Below, piece after piece: positions 1 to 7,823 of a stretch of 64,000 nt of DNA. Location: the NCBI RefSeq assembly GCF_036195325.1, contig NZ_CP108101.1:6200001-6264000 (forward strand), given 5' to 3'. Under the pieces are notes generated by a model. The model had not been told where the DNA came from. It did no database searches and was given only the letters and a program-made list of their open reading frames with translations. Within the stretch, counting starts at the first letter, position 1. Every line of letters begins with the position of its first letter. This stretch comes from Streptomyces sp. NBC_00234 (lineage in GTDB: Bacteria; Actinomycetota; Actinomycetes; Streptomycetales; Streptomycetaceae). Position numbers and translations under genes: made by a program.

Positions 1-46
1 AAGGCACAGCGTGCGGCTGACCTCGGAAGCACAAGCGGAGAGAGCC

Positions 47-343
47 ATGACGACTGCACACGCCCCCCACACCGACCACACCCACGAGCACGGCGAGGGC
101 TGCGGCCACGTCGCCTTCCCGCACGGTGACCACGTGGACTACGCCCACGACGGCCACGTGCACCGGGTCCACGACGGGCACGCGGACGAATGCGAGACCG
201 GCGGGCACGCCGCCCACGGGGACCACGCCCACCAGCACGGCGAGGGCTGCGGTCATGTCGCGGTCCCGCACGACGGCCACACCGACTACGTGCACGACGG
301 CCACCGGCACGCCGAGCACGAAGGGCACTGGGACGACCACTGA
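47..343 (+). CDS. Histidine-rich metal-binding repeat protein
   Basis: A 98-residue hydrophilic protein with 27 histidines and 3 cysteines and no membrane segment. It consists of two imperfect repeats; each carries the core HGEGCGHVA followed by P-H-(G/D)-D/G-H and a D-Y-x-H-D-G-H segment. Spaced His/Cys clusters of this kind bind Zn, Ni or Co, so metal storage or chaperoning in the cytoplasm is the likely role (inference). I chose the ATG at 47 because a GGAGAG Shine-Dalgarno lies just upstream; an earlier in-frame start at 11 has no ribosome site. Its promoter is mostly outside the window, so zinc (Zur) regulation cannot be judged. It sits 69 nt upstream of gluA on the same strand but has no obvious functional link to it. 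Confidence 0.75.
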   Translation: MTTAHAPHTDHTHEHGEGCGHVAFPHGDHVDYAHDGHVHRVHDGHADECETGGHAAHGDHAHQHGEGCGHVAVPHDGHTDYVHDGHRHAEHEGHWDDH

Positions 344-412
344 CCCCTGGTCGCGGGGATCGGTGTGCCGCTCCGTCCTCCCGGAGTGCGGGGGACCCGT
401 GGACGGCGGACC

Positions 413-1204
413 ATGAAGCTGATGAGCCGTTCAGCGGGCACGACGGGACACGACGGGCCGGGCAGGACAGACGCCCTGGTCGTGCTGAACAATGTCAACA
501 AGCACTTCGGCGCGCTGCACGTGCTCCAGGACATCGACCTCACCATCGGCCGGGGCGAGGTCGTCGTCGTCATCGGCCCCTCCGGGGGCGGTAAGTCGAC
601 ACTGTGCCGGGCGATCAACCGGCTGGAGACCATCGACTCCGGTGAGATCTTCATCGACGGCAAGGCACTGCCCGCCGAGGGCCGTGAGCTCGCCGCGCTG
701 CGGGCCGATGTGGGCATGGTGTTTCAGTCCTTCAACCTTTTCGCCCATAAAACCGTGCTGCAGAACGTCACTCTGGGCCAGCTCAAGGTCCGTAAGAAGA
801 ACAAGCAGGCGGCGGAGGAGCGGGCGCGCTCGCTCCTGGAACGCGTGGGCGTGGCCTCGCAGGCGGCCAAGTACCCCGCGCAGCTCTCCGGCGGCCAGCA
901 GCAGCGTGTGGCGATCGCACGGGCGCTGGCGATGGACCCCAAGGTCATGCTCTTCGACGAGCCGACCTCGGCACTCGACCCGGAGATGATCAACGAGGTA
1001 CTGGAGGTCATGCAGCAGCTCGCCAGGGACGGCATGACCATGGCCGTCGTCACCCACGAGATGGGCTTCGCACGGTCGGCAGCCAACCGTGTGGTCTTCA
1101 TGGCGGACGGGCGGATCGTGGAGGAGGCGACGCCCGCCCAGTTCTTCAGCGACCCGCGCAGCGACCGGGCCCGAGACTTCCTGTCGAAGATCCTTCACCA
1201 CTGA
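413..1204 (+). CDS. gluA: Glutamate-type polar amino acid ABC transporter, ATP-binding protein
   Basis: A 263-residue ABC ATPase of the polar amino acid class (GluA/GlnQ). Walker A GPSGGGKST is at residues 55-63, Q-loop FQSFNLF follows, then the signature LSGGQQQR, Walker B VMLFDEPTSALDP and the switch histidine in VVTHEMGF. All catalytic elements are intact. It should energise the GluC/GluD permease at the inner face of the membrane for uptake of glutamate or a related polar amino acid. It is the first gene of a gluABCD-ordered operon, 61 nt ahead of gluB. The ATG at 413 was preferred; one at 422 is also possible. The exact substrate is inferred from operon order and family. Confidence 0.9.
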   Translation: MKLMSRSAGTTGHDGPGRTDALVVLNNVNKHFGALHVLQDIDLTIGRGEVVVVIGPSGGGKSTLCRAINRLETIDSGEIFIDGKALPAEGRELAALRADVGMVFQSFNLFAHKTVLQNVTLGQLKVRKKNKQAAEERARSLLERVGVASQAAKYPAQLSGGQQQRVAIARALAMDPKVMLFDEPTSALDPEMINEVLEVMQQLARDGMTMAVVTHEMGFARSAANRVVFMADGRIVEEATPAQFFSDPRSDRARDFLSKILHH

Positions 1205-1265
1205 GCGGGCCGGGGGAACCGGCCGCTCGTCGAGGTCCCCACCGAGATCCCCAGGGATGATCACC

Positions 1266-2102
1266 ATGAACGTTCGCAGGACATCCGCAGCGGGCGCCAC
1301 AGCCCTCGCGCTCTCCCTGACGGCCGTGGTCGGCGGCTCCGCATGGGCCCAGGCCGCCGGCGCGGGCAGCAGCGCCGACACGATCACCATCGGCATCAAG
1401 TTCGACCAGCCCGGCATCGGCCTGAAGACGCCGGACGGCACGTACACGGGCTTCGACGTCGACGTGGCGACCTACGTGGCCAAGCAACTCGGCTTCGACG
1501 CCGCCGACATCCAGTGGAAGGAAGCCAAGAGCGCCGACCGCGAGACGCTGCTCGAACGCGGCGACGTCGACTTCATCGCCGCGTCGTACTCGATCAACGA
1601 CGAGCGCGAGGCGAAGGTCGACTTCGCCGGACCGTACCTGCTCGCTCACCAGGACATCCTGATCAGGGCGGACGACGACTCCATCAAGGAGCCCCAGGAC
1701 CTGAACTCCAAGAAGCTCTGCTCGGTCACCGGCTCGACCTCCGCACAGAACGTCAAGGAGGAGATCGCGCCGCAGGCGCAGCTCCAGGAGTACGGCGGCT
1801 ACTCGGAGTGCCTGACCGGCCTGGAGAACGGCGTCATCGACGCGCTGACCACCGATGACTCGATCCTCGCCGGATACGCCGCGCAGGACGAGTTCAAGGG
1901 CAAGTTCAAGCTCGGCGGCTTCAAGCTGAGCAACGAGAACTACGGAATCGGCGTCCAGCAGGGCAGCGAACTCAAGGACAAGATCAACACGGCCCTGGAG
2001 AAGATGGTCGCCGACGGCTCCTGGGAGTCGTACGTGGAGAAGAACTTCGGACCGGCCAACTACCAGAACGAGCCCGCGCCGAAGATCGGCAACGTCGTCT
2101 AG
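1266..2102 (+). CDS. gluB: Glutamate-type ABC transporter substrate-binding protein (no lipobox)
   Basis: A 278-residue extracytoplasmic solute-binding protein, family 3 (amino acids). The N-terminus MNVRRTSAAG plus a hydrophobic core ending SAWAQA is a signal peptide with an AxA-type signal peptidase I site. Unusually there is no lipobox cysteine; the first cysteines (KKLCS and SECLTG) lie in the mature domain and probably form a disulfide. Actinobacterial relatives are normally lipoproteins, so this one may be released or held by its permease. The ATG at 1266 has an AGGG Shine-Dalgarno about 9 nt upstream, whereas the ATG at 1257 lies too close to it. It is second in the gluABCD operon and is followed by two strong hairpins before gluC. 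Confidence 0.88.
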   Translation: MNVRRTSAAGATALALSLTAVVGGSAWAQAAGAGSSADTITIGIKFDQPGIGLKTPDGTYTGFDVDVATYVAKQLGFDAADIQWKEAKSADRETLLERGDVDFIAASYSINDEREAKVDFAGPYLLAHQDILIRADDDSIKEPQDLNSKKLCSVTGSTSAQNVKEEIAPQAQLQEYGGYSECLTGLENGVIDALTTDDSILAGYAAQDEFKGKFKLGGFKLSNENYGIGVQQGSELKDKINTALEKMVADGSWESYVEKNFGPANYQNEPAPKIGNVV

Positions 2103-2107
2103 ACGAG

Positions 2108-2169
2108 AGGCCCTAGGGGCCTTCCCGACAGCCGGGCCCTGAGGTGCGCCGCCGGCCGGGCGGCGCACC
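2108..2169 (+). promoter_or_regulatory. Two intergenic stem-loops between gluB and gluC
   Basis: The first hairpin pairs AGGCCC (2108-2113) with GGGCCT (2117-2122). The second, much stronger, pairs the 11-base arm at 2143-2153 (GGTGCGCCGCC) perfectly with 2159-2169 around a 5-nt loop. No U tract follows, so this is more likely a 3' mRNA-stabilising element or partial attenuator than a full terminator. It would let the binding protein be made in excess over the permeases, a common arrangement in ABC importer operons (inference). Confidence 0.6.
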
Positions 2170-2202
2170 GGCCTCTCCCCACACGCGAAAGCGCGGGACA
2201 TC

Positions 2203-2868
2203 GTGTTCGACTTCCTTGAAGGCTATGACCTGCTCGGGGCCTTCTGGGTGACGGTGCAGCTCACCCTCTACTCCGGCGTCGGCTCCCTCGTCTGGGGCAC
2301 GGTCCTGGCCGCGATGCGGGTCAGCCCCGTCCCCCTGATGCGGGGGTTCGGCACCGCCTACGTCAACATCGTGCGGAACATCCCGCTCACGGTGATCATC
2401 ATCTTCACCTCGCTCGGACTCTTCCAGACACTCGGCGTCAACCTCGGCGCCGAGGACTTCACGGCCATCAACTTCCGGCTCGCCGTGCTGGGACTGACCG
2501 CCTACACCTCCGCGTTCGTCTGTGAGGCGCTGCGGTCCGGCATCAACACGGTGCCCGTGGGCCAGATCGAGGCGGCGCGTGCCATCGGGCTGACCTTCAC
2601 CCAGAGCCTGCGCCTCGTCGTCCTCCCGCAGGCGTTCCGTTCCGTGGTCGGCCCCCTGGCGAACGTGCTGATCGCGCTGACCAAGAACACCACGGTGGCC
2701 GCGGCGATCGGTGTCGCCGAAGCCGCGGCACTGATGCGGGAGATGATCGAGAACGAGGCCCAGCTCATCCTCATCTCCACCGTCTTCGCCGCCGGATTCG
2801 TCTGCCTCACGCTGCCGACCGGACTCTTCCTCGGCTGGGTGAGCAAGAAGGTCTCGGTGCGGCGATGA
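2203..2868 (+). CDS. gluC: Glutamate-type ABC transporter permease GluC
   Basis: A 221-residue inner-membrane permease of the HisM/GlnP type. Hydrophobic segments run through the protein, and the EAA-type cytoplasmic loop that docks the ATPase is visible as QIEAARAIGLTFTQSLRLVVLPQA, around residues 120-145. The length matches the family. The start is a GTG (2203) with only a weak ribosome site, after a 100-nt gap containing two hairpins; translation may partly depend on those structures. It overlaps gluD by ATGA, so the two permeases are translationally coupled and probably form a heterodimer. Confidence 0.88.
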   Translation: MFDFLEGYDLLGAFWVTVQLTLYSGVGSLVWGTVLAAMRVSPVPLMRGFGTAYVNIVRNIPLTVIIIFTSLGLFQTLGVNLGAEDFTAINFRLAVLGLTAYTSAFVCEALRSGINTVPVGQIEAARAIGLTFTQSLRLVVLPQAFRSVVGPLANVLIALTKNTTVAAAIGVAEAAALMREMIENEAQLILISTVFAAGFVCLTLPTGLFLGWVSKKVSVRR

Positions 2869-3800
2869 ACGCCCCCCTGTACGACGCCCCGGGGCCGCGC
2901 GCCAAGCGGCGCAACGTCGTGTACACGCTGCTGTTCCTGGTGGCGATGGCCGCGGTCGCCTGGTGGGTGTACACGAGCCTGGAGGAGAAGAACCAGCTCG
3001 AATGGGAGAAGTGGAAGCCGTTCTTCACCGACTCCCGCGCATGGAGCACGTACATCCTGCCGGGCCTGAAGAACACCGTCATCGCGGCCTCCCTCGCCAT
3101 GGTCATCGCCCTGCCCCTCGGAGCGTTCTTCGGTATCTCCCGGCTCTCCGAACACCGCTGGGTGCGTGCCACGGCCGGCACCGTCGTGGAGTTCTTCCGC
3201 GCCATCCCCGTGCTGATCCTGATGCTCTTCGCCAACGCCGCGTTCTCCGAGTTCACCGACATCAGCCCCGAGACCCGCCCGCTGTACGCGGTGGTCACCG
3301 GGCTCGTCCTCTACAACGCCTCGGTGCTGGCCGAGGTGGTACGGGCCGGAATCCTGTCCCTGCCCCAGGGGCAGACCGACGCCGCCAAGGCGATCGGCAT
3401 GCGCAAGGGGCAGACCATGCTGCACGTGCTGCTGCCGCAGTCCGTCACCGCGATGCTGCCGGCGCTCGTCAGCCAGCTGGTGGTCATCGTCAAGGACACG
3501 GCGCTCGGCGGCGCCATGATCGGGTTCTCGGAACTGCTGGCCTCGGTGCGCCCGATGAGCGCGAACTACGGTGCCAACACCATTGCGAGCTTCACCGTCG
3601 TCGCGGTCATCTTCGTCGCGATCAACTTCGCCCTCACCACCTTCGCGAGCTGGCTGGAAGGCATGCTGAGGCACGGCAAGAAGTCGACCGGCGCGGTGGT
3701 GGGTGCCGAGGCCGTGGAGGAACTGGCGACCCCGGGTGAGCACATGGGACCGGGAGGTCCGGGCGGCACCGGGGGCGGTTCGCGGGACGGCGAGAGGTAG
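2865..3800 (+). CDS. gluD: Glutamate-type ABC transporter permease GluD
   Basis: A 311-residue second permease of the polar amino acid importer. After a short cytoplasmic N-terminus there is a membrane anchor (VVYTLLFLVAMAAVAWWVY), an outer loop, and then the permease core with the docking loop GQTDAAKAIGMRKGQTMLHV. The last ~40 residues are a Gly-rich hydrophilic tail (GPGGPGGTGGG) with no known role. The start overlaps the gluC stop (ATGA). It closes the operon; the next gene is under its own iron-box promoter. Confidence 0.88.
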   Translation: MNAPLYDAPGPRAKRRNVVYTLLFLVAMAAVAWWVYTSLEEKNQLEWEKWKPFFTDSRAWSTYILPGLKNTVIAASLAMVIALPLGAFFGISRLSEHRWVRATAGTVVEFFRAIPVLILMLFANAAFSEFTDISPETRPLYAVVTGLVLYNASVLAEVVRAGILSLPQGQTDAAKAIGMRKGQTMLHVLLPQSVTAMLPALVSQLVVIVKDTALGGAMIGFSELLASVRPMSANYGANTIASFTVVAVIFVAINFALTTFASWLEGMLRHGKKSTGAVVGAEAVEELATPGEHMGPGGPGGTGGGSRDGER

Positions 3801-3876
3801 GAACCCGGGCAGGTTTCCCGCGATGACTTTCGGTGGATATTCGGTAACGGGCCCCGGTTGAACCGGAAAACATGAT

Positions 3877-3895
3877 TAGCTTAGGCTTGCCTAAC
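3877..3895 (+). promoter_or_regulatory. Iron box (DmdR1/IdeR-type operator)
   Basis: The 19-mer TTAGCTTAGGCTTGCCTAA matches the actinobacterial iron-box consensus TTAGGTTAGGCTCACCTAA at 16 of 19 positions. It ends 31 nt before the ATG of the iron-siderophore binding protein, where a bound Fe(II)-DmdR1 would block transcription. This is direct evidence for iron-repressed uptake. The match is by eye to the published consensus. Confidence 0.88.
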
Positions 3896-3926
3896 TCTCA
3901 CCGTTCGCCAATCATGAGGAACACCA

Positions 3927-4976
3927 ATGCTGGGGTCCACCCGCGTGCGCCGTCACACTGTCGCAGCTTCGGCCACCGCCGCCGCTCTCGCACTCGTCCT
4001 GGGCGGCTGCTCGTCCGGCAGTGACGACGAGAAGAAGACGACGGAGTCCTCGGCGAAGGGCGGGGGGGCGTTCCCCGTCTCGATCAAGAGTGCCCTCGGC
4101 ACCGCGAAGATCGACGCGAAGCCCGAACGGATCGTCACGCTGGGCCAGGGCTCCGCCGAGACGGCGATCGCGCTCGGCCACACCCCCGTGGGCATCGAGA
4201 GCTACGAGTGGGGCAGCGACAAGAGCGGCTACCTGCCGTGGATCAACGAGGCCGTGAAGAAGTCGGGCGACGAGCTGCCCAAGCAGTTCACGGGCGGCGA
4301 GGACATCGACTTCGAGGCGATCACCGAGCTCGCCCCGGACGTCATCCTCGCCCCGTGGTCGGGTGTCACGCAGGAGCAGTACGACATCCTCAAGGACATC
4401 GCCCCGACGGTGGCGTACCCGGACCAGGCGTGGAGCACCGACTGGGACCAGCAGATCGACATCATCGGCCAGGCCCTCGGCCAGACCGACGACGCCAAGG
4501 GTCTCAAGACGAAGATCGAGAAGCAGCTCGCCGACGCCGCGGCCACCCGGCCGAACTACAAGGACGTCACGTTCTCGTACATCTACAACACCGGCCCCGG
4601 CTCCCTCGGCGTCTTCAAGCCCGAGGAGCAGCGCGTCAAGATGGTCTCGTCCCTCGGCCTGACCGTCGACCCGGTGGTGAACACCTTCAAGGAGACCGAG
4701 GGCACCGACTCGGCGCTCATCGGCCTGGAGAACGCCGAGAAGCTGAAGGACAGCGACCTCGTCTTCACGTTCTACACGGACGCCAAGAGCCGCAAGGAGA
4801 TCGAGGCGCAGCCGCTCTACGGCGCCATCCCCGCGATCAAGAACGGCGCGGTCGTCGCCAGTAACGACAACCCGTTCGTCACGGCTTCCTCGATCATCAA
4901 CCCGCTCACCGTCCCGTGGGTGATCGACCGCTACCTGCCGCTGATCGACAAGGCCGTCGCCGCCGCGGCCAAGTAG
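3927..4976 (+). CDS. Iron-siderophore ABC transporter substrate-binding lipoprotein
   Basis: A 349-residue FecB/FepB-family (class III) binding protein. The signal peptide ends in a lipobox, ALVLGGC, with the lipidated cysteine near residue 31, followed by a Ser/Asp/Glu/Lys linker. Family signatures PERIVTLGQGSAETAIALG and the central ELAPDVILAPWSG are present, as is the long backbone helix of type III binding proteins. It should capture a ferric siderophore outside the membrane and pass it to the two permeases downstream. The ATG follows a GAGGA ribosome site and lies directly downstream of the iron box. Which siderophore is bound cannot be read from sequence. Confidence 0.88.
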   Translation: MLGSTRVRRHTVAASATAAALALVLGGCSSGSDDEKKTTESSAKGGGAFPVSIKSALGTAKIDAKPERIVTLGQGSAETAIALGHTPVGIESYEWGSDKSGYLPWINEAVKKSGDELPKQFTGGEDIDFEAITELAPDVILAPWSGVTQEQYDILKDIAPTVAYPDQAWSTDWDQQIDIIGQALGQTDDAKGLKTKIEKQLADAAATRPNYKDVTFSYIYNTGPGSLGVFKPEEQRVKMVSSLGLTVDPVVNTFKETEGTDSALIGLENAEKLKDSDLVFTFYTDAKSRKEIEAQPLYGAIPAIKNGAVVASNDNPFVTASSIINPLTVPWVIDRYLPLIDKAVAAAAK

Positions 4977-5007
4977 GAACCGAGGGCAGGACGCTGCGGG
5001 CATCCCC

Positions 5008-6045
5008 ATGACCACCACCGCACAGGCATCGCCGAGCGGCGCAGGTACCTCGCGTACCGGCGCCGCTCGGCGGGCGTTGACCCTGATCGCCGGAGTGGCC
5101 GTCCTGGCGCTCGCCGTGTGCGCGAGCGTCATGTTCGGCAGCAGGTCGACCTCGTTCGGCGACGTCCTCGACGTCCTTTCCGGCACCGCCGACCCCAACA
5201 TCACCACCATCATCGAGAGCCGCTATCCGCGGACCGCGCTCGGTGTCCTGGCCGGGCTCTGCCTCGCCGTCGCGGGCACCCTGATGCAGGGCGTCAGCCG
5301 TAATCCGCTCGCCGATCCCGGACTCCTCGGCATCAACGCGGGCGCCTCCGCGAGCATCGTCACCGCGACGGCCTTCCTGGGGGCCACCGGCAGCACCGCC
5401 ACGATGTGGTGGGCCCTGCCCGGAGCCCTGATCGCCGGAGTGCTCGTCCACGTCATCGGCTCCTCGGGAGCGGGCAGCGGACTGGTGCGCCTGGTACTCG
5501 CCGGCGCCGTCCTGTCCGCCGTGCTGATGGCGTACATCCAGGCCGTCACCCTGGGCAGGCCCAAGGTGTTCGACAGCTATCGCTACTGGGTCGTCGGAGC
5601 GCTCGGCGGGCGGGACTTCGACGTCTTCATGGCGGTCCTGCCGTTCGCGGCCGTCGGATTCGTCATCGCCCTGGTGCTGGGCCCCGGACTCAACACCCTG
5701 GCGCTCGGCGACGCCACCGCGGCGTCTCTCGGCGCGCATCCCGCACGGGTGCGGGCCGGCGGACTCTTCGCGGCCACGCTGCTGAGCGCCGCGGCGACGG
5801 CGGCCGTCGGCCCCATCGCCTTCGTCGGCCTGGCCGTGCCGCACGTCGTACGGGCCCTGGTCGGCGTGGACTTCCGCGTACAGATCGTGTTCTCGGCCAT
5901 CGCCGGACCCGCGCTGTTGCTCGCGGCGGACGTGGTGGGCCGCATCGTCCTGCGTCCGCAGGAACTGATGGTCGGCGTCGTGACCGCGTTCATCGGAGCG
6001 CCCGCGCTGCTCCTTGCCGTACGCAGAATGAGGGGAAGCACATGA
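5008..6045 (+). CDS. FecCD-family iron-siderophore permease (first subunit)
   Basis: A 345-residue, very hydrophobic permease of the FecCD/BtuC family. It shows the family hallmarks RYPRTALGVLAGLCLAVAGT and QGVSRNPLADPGLLGINAGA near the N-terminus, the GRPKVFDSYRYWVVGALGGRD segment, and the C-terminal GPIAFVGLAVPHVVRALVG that contacts the ATPase. It lies 31 nt after the binding protein and overlaps the next permease by ATGA. It probably pairs with that subunit to form a heterodimeric channel. No ATPase gene follows. Confidence 0.88.
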   Translation: MTTTAQASPSGAGTSRTGAARRALTLIAGVAVLALAVCASVMFGSRSTSFGDVLDVLSGTADPNITTIIESRYPRTALGVLAGLCLAVAGTLMQGVSRNPLADPGLLGINAGASASIVTATAFLGATGSTATMWWALPGALIAGVLVHVIGSSGAGSGLVRLVLAGAVLSAVLMAYIQAVTLGRPKVFDSYRYWVVGALGGRDFDVFMAVLPFAAVGFVIALVLGPGLNTLALGDATAASLGAHPARVRAGGLFAATLLSAAATAAVGPIAFVGLAVPHVVRALVGVDFRVQIVFSAIAGPALLLAADVVGRIVLRPQELMVGVVTAFIGAPALLLAVRRMRGST

Positions 6046-7106
6046 CGGCGGACCAGGCGGGTTTCCGGACCGCCTCACCACGGGGCTTCCTCACCCTCGG
6101 CCGCACCGTCGCGGTGCCCGTCCGGCGGGTGTCCGTCGTCACCGCACTCGTCCTGCTGTTCCTGACGGCCGGCGCCGCGATCGCCACGCTGTCCCTCGGA
6201 CGTCTCGGCATCCCGCTCGCCGACCTGCCCGGGGCGCTCACGGGCGGAGCCGAGGGCACGGACGCGTTCGTCCTGGAACGCCTGCGCGGCCCGCGGCTGG
6301 TCGTGGCCCTCGGCACCGGAGCGGCGCTGGGTCTGTCCGGGGCGCTGTTCCAGTCCGTGACCCGCAACCCGCTCGGCAGCCCCGACGTGATCGGGCTGGG
6401 GTCCGGAGCCGGCGCGGGCGCCGCCATCGTCGCGCTCATGCTGCCGGACACCGTTCCGGTGTCCGTGGGGGCCCTTCTCGGAGCCGTGCTCGCCATGGTG
6501 CTCGTCTACGTGTCCACGGGGACCGGATTCCGCAATCCCGCCCGGCTCGTGGTCGCGGGGATCGGCGTCGCGGCGATCTGCACGGCGGTCACGCAGTACG
6601 TCGTCTACGCGATGGAGCGCGACCGGGCGGCCGTCCTCTCGGCGTACGTCAACGGCAGCCTCTCCGCGAGGGCCTGGGACGACGCGAGCGCGATCTGGCT
6701 GGTGCTGCTCGTCGCGGCCCCGCTGTGCGCGCTGATCGCCCGCCGGCTCGACATCGGCGAGATGGGCGACGACATCGCCGCGGGGCTGGGCTCCGAGCCG
6801 CAGAAGACCAAGACGTTCGCCGTGGTCCTCGCGATCGTCCTCTGCGCCGGTGCCGTCAGCGTGGCGGGCCCCATCGCCTTCATCTCGCTGACCGCCGCTC
6901 AGATCGCCAAGCGCATCACCCGGGTGTCAGGGCCCCATCTGCTGCTGTCCGCGGTCACCGGGGCCCTGCTGCTCGTCCTGGCCGATCTCGCCGCCCAGCA
7001 ACTGCCCCTCTTCGACAACCTTCCCGTCGGCATCTACACGATGGCGATCGGTGGGGCGTACCTCGGATACCTGCTGACCCGCGAATGGAGGAGGGGAGTC
7101 CTATAG
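6042..7106 (+). CDS. FecCD-family iron-siderophore permease (second subunit)
   Basis: A 354-residue second FecCD permease, with the signatures RGPRLVVALGTGAALGLSGA, FQSVTRNPLGSPDVIGLG and C-terminal GPIAFISLTAAQIAKRI. Start and stop of the two permeases overlap (ATGA), with an AGGGGAA ribosome site before the ATG. The operon ends here without the expected FepC-type ATPase, so an ATPase encoded elsewhere must energise it; shared ATPases are known for actinobacterial siderophore importers. Confidence 0.88.
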   Translation: MTADQAGFRTASPRGFLTLGRTVAVPVRRVSVVTALVLLFLTAGAAIATLSLGRLGIPLADLPGALTGGAEGTDAFVLERLRGPRLVVALGTGAALGLSGALFQSVTRNPLGSPDVIGLGSGAGAGAAIVALMLPDTVPVSVGALLGAVLAMVLVYVSTGTGFRNPARLVVAGIGVAAICTAVTQYVVYAMERDRAAVLSAYVNGSLSARAWDDASAIWLVLLVAAPLCALIARRLDIGEMGDDIAAGLGSEPQKTKTFAVVLAIVLCAGAVSVAGPIAFISLTAAQIAKRITRVSGPHLLLSAVTGALLLVLADLAAQQLPLFDNLPVGIYTMAIGGAYLGYLLTREWRRGVL

Positions 7107-7158
7107 CTTCCGCATCGCCTGCCGGTGGACGCCACTGGCCTCGTACAGGTTCGTCGTC

Positions 7159-7164
7159 CATACT
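7159..7164 (+). promoter_or_regulatory. Candidate -10 element for a leaderless GTG gene
   Basis: CATACT lies exactly 7 nt before the GTG at 7172, which has no Shine-Dalgarno. This spacing would place the transcription start at or next to the start codon. The same hexamer and spacing recur before hen1 at 13342. Confidence 0.35.
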
Positions 7165-7171
7165 GCCCGCC

Positions 7172-7735
7172 GTGGAGCAGCGCATAGATTCGAAGACCAA
7201 ACCCGAGTTCGCCGCAGGCACCGACCCGGCGTACATCCCCGGCCTCACGGCCCCTGTCACGGCGCGGACGGAGGAAGACCCGGAGCCGGCCGACTCCCTC
7301 CCCGAGGACACGGAGGGCGCGAAGGAGACCGAGGCCGCCGAGCCGGCGGACACGGCTGCGCAGGCGGACGCGGAAGCGGACGCCGACGCGGAACCGGAAG
7401 CGGACGGCGCCGCCGCGTCGGACGCCGCGGAGCGCCCGGCAGACGACGACGGGGACGGTCCCGTCTTCGAGGTCAGCGACCGTCGTGGGTCGATCAGGGC
7501 CGACCGTACGGGCATCCGCTTCCGCCTGGACGACCAGGAGGCCGAGTTCGGCTGGGACGAGATCGGCGCCGTCGAGGTCAAGACGGCCCGCTTCGGACGC
7601 CGGTTCACCGTCACCGTCCACGTGTCGAGCCGCCGTTGGTTCAACGCCGAGGTCGAGGCCGCCACGCGGAGCGGCCTCAAGGAGTGGCCCGCCCTGCTCG
7701 ACGAGGCGCTGGACGCCTACTTCGAGGAATCCTGA
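7172..7735 (+). CDS. Conserved acidic protein of unknown function
   Basis: A 187-residue protein in two parts. Residues ~20-95 are a disordered linker rich in Ala, Glu, Asp and Pro with repeated A-D-A-E units. Residues ~95-187 look folded (FEVSDRRGSIRADRTGIRFRL ... EFGWDEIGAVEVKTARFGRRF) and resemble a small beta-rich, PH-like fold, but I cannot name a family. The GTG at 7172 is chosen because nothing better lies upstream and a -10-like hexamer sits 7 nt before it (possible leaderless mRNA). It follows the siderophore permeases by 65 nt but probably has its own promoter. Confidence 0.7.
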   Translation: MEQRIDSKTKPEFAAGTDPAYIPGLTAPVTARTEEDPEPADSLPEDTEGAKETEAAEPADTAAQADAEADADAEPEADGAAASDAAERPADDDGDGPVFEVSDRRGSIRADRTGIRFRLDDQEAEFGWDEIGAVEVKTARFGRRFTVTVHVSSRRWFNAEVEAATRSGLKEWPALLDEALDAYFEES

Positions 7736-7787
7736 CCCGCACGCTCCGGACCCGTGCGGGGCGGTAGGGGTTCGCCCCTCCCGCCCC
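7736..7787. terminator. Double hairpin, likely bidirectional terminator
   Basis: CCCGCACG (7736-7743) pairs with CGTGCGGG (7753-7760). A second stem pairs GGGGCGG (7758-7764) with CCGCCCC (7781-7787), containing an inner GGGG-TTCG-CCCC tetraloop hairpin. The two share bases 7758-7760, so they may be alternative folds. They lie between convergent genes, so both transcripts could end here. There is no U tract, as is common in Streptomyces. Confidence 0.7.
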
Positions 7788-7823
7788 GCACCTCTCCGCC
7801 CCGCACTCCGGCGCCGGAACGGC

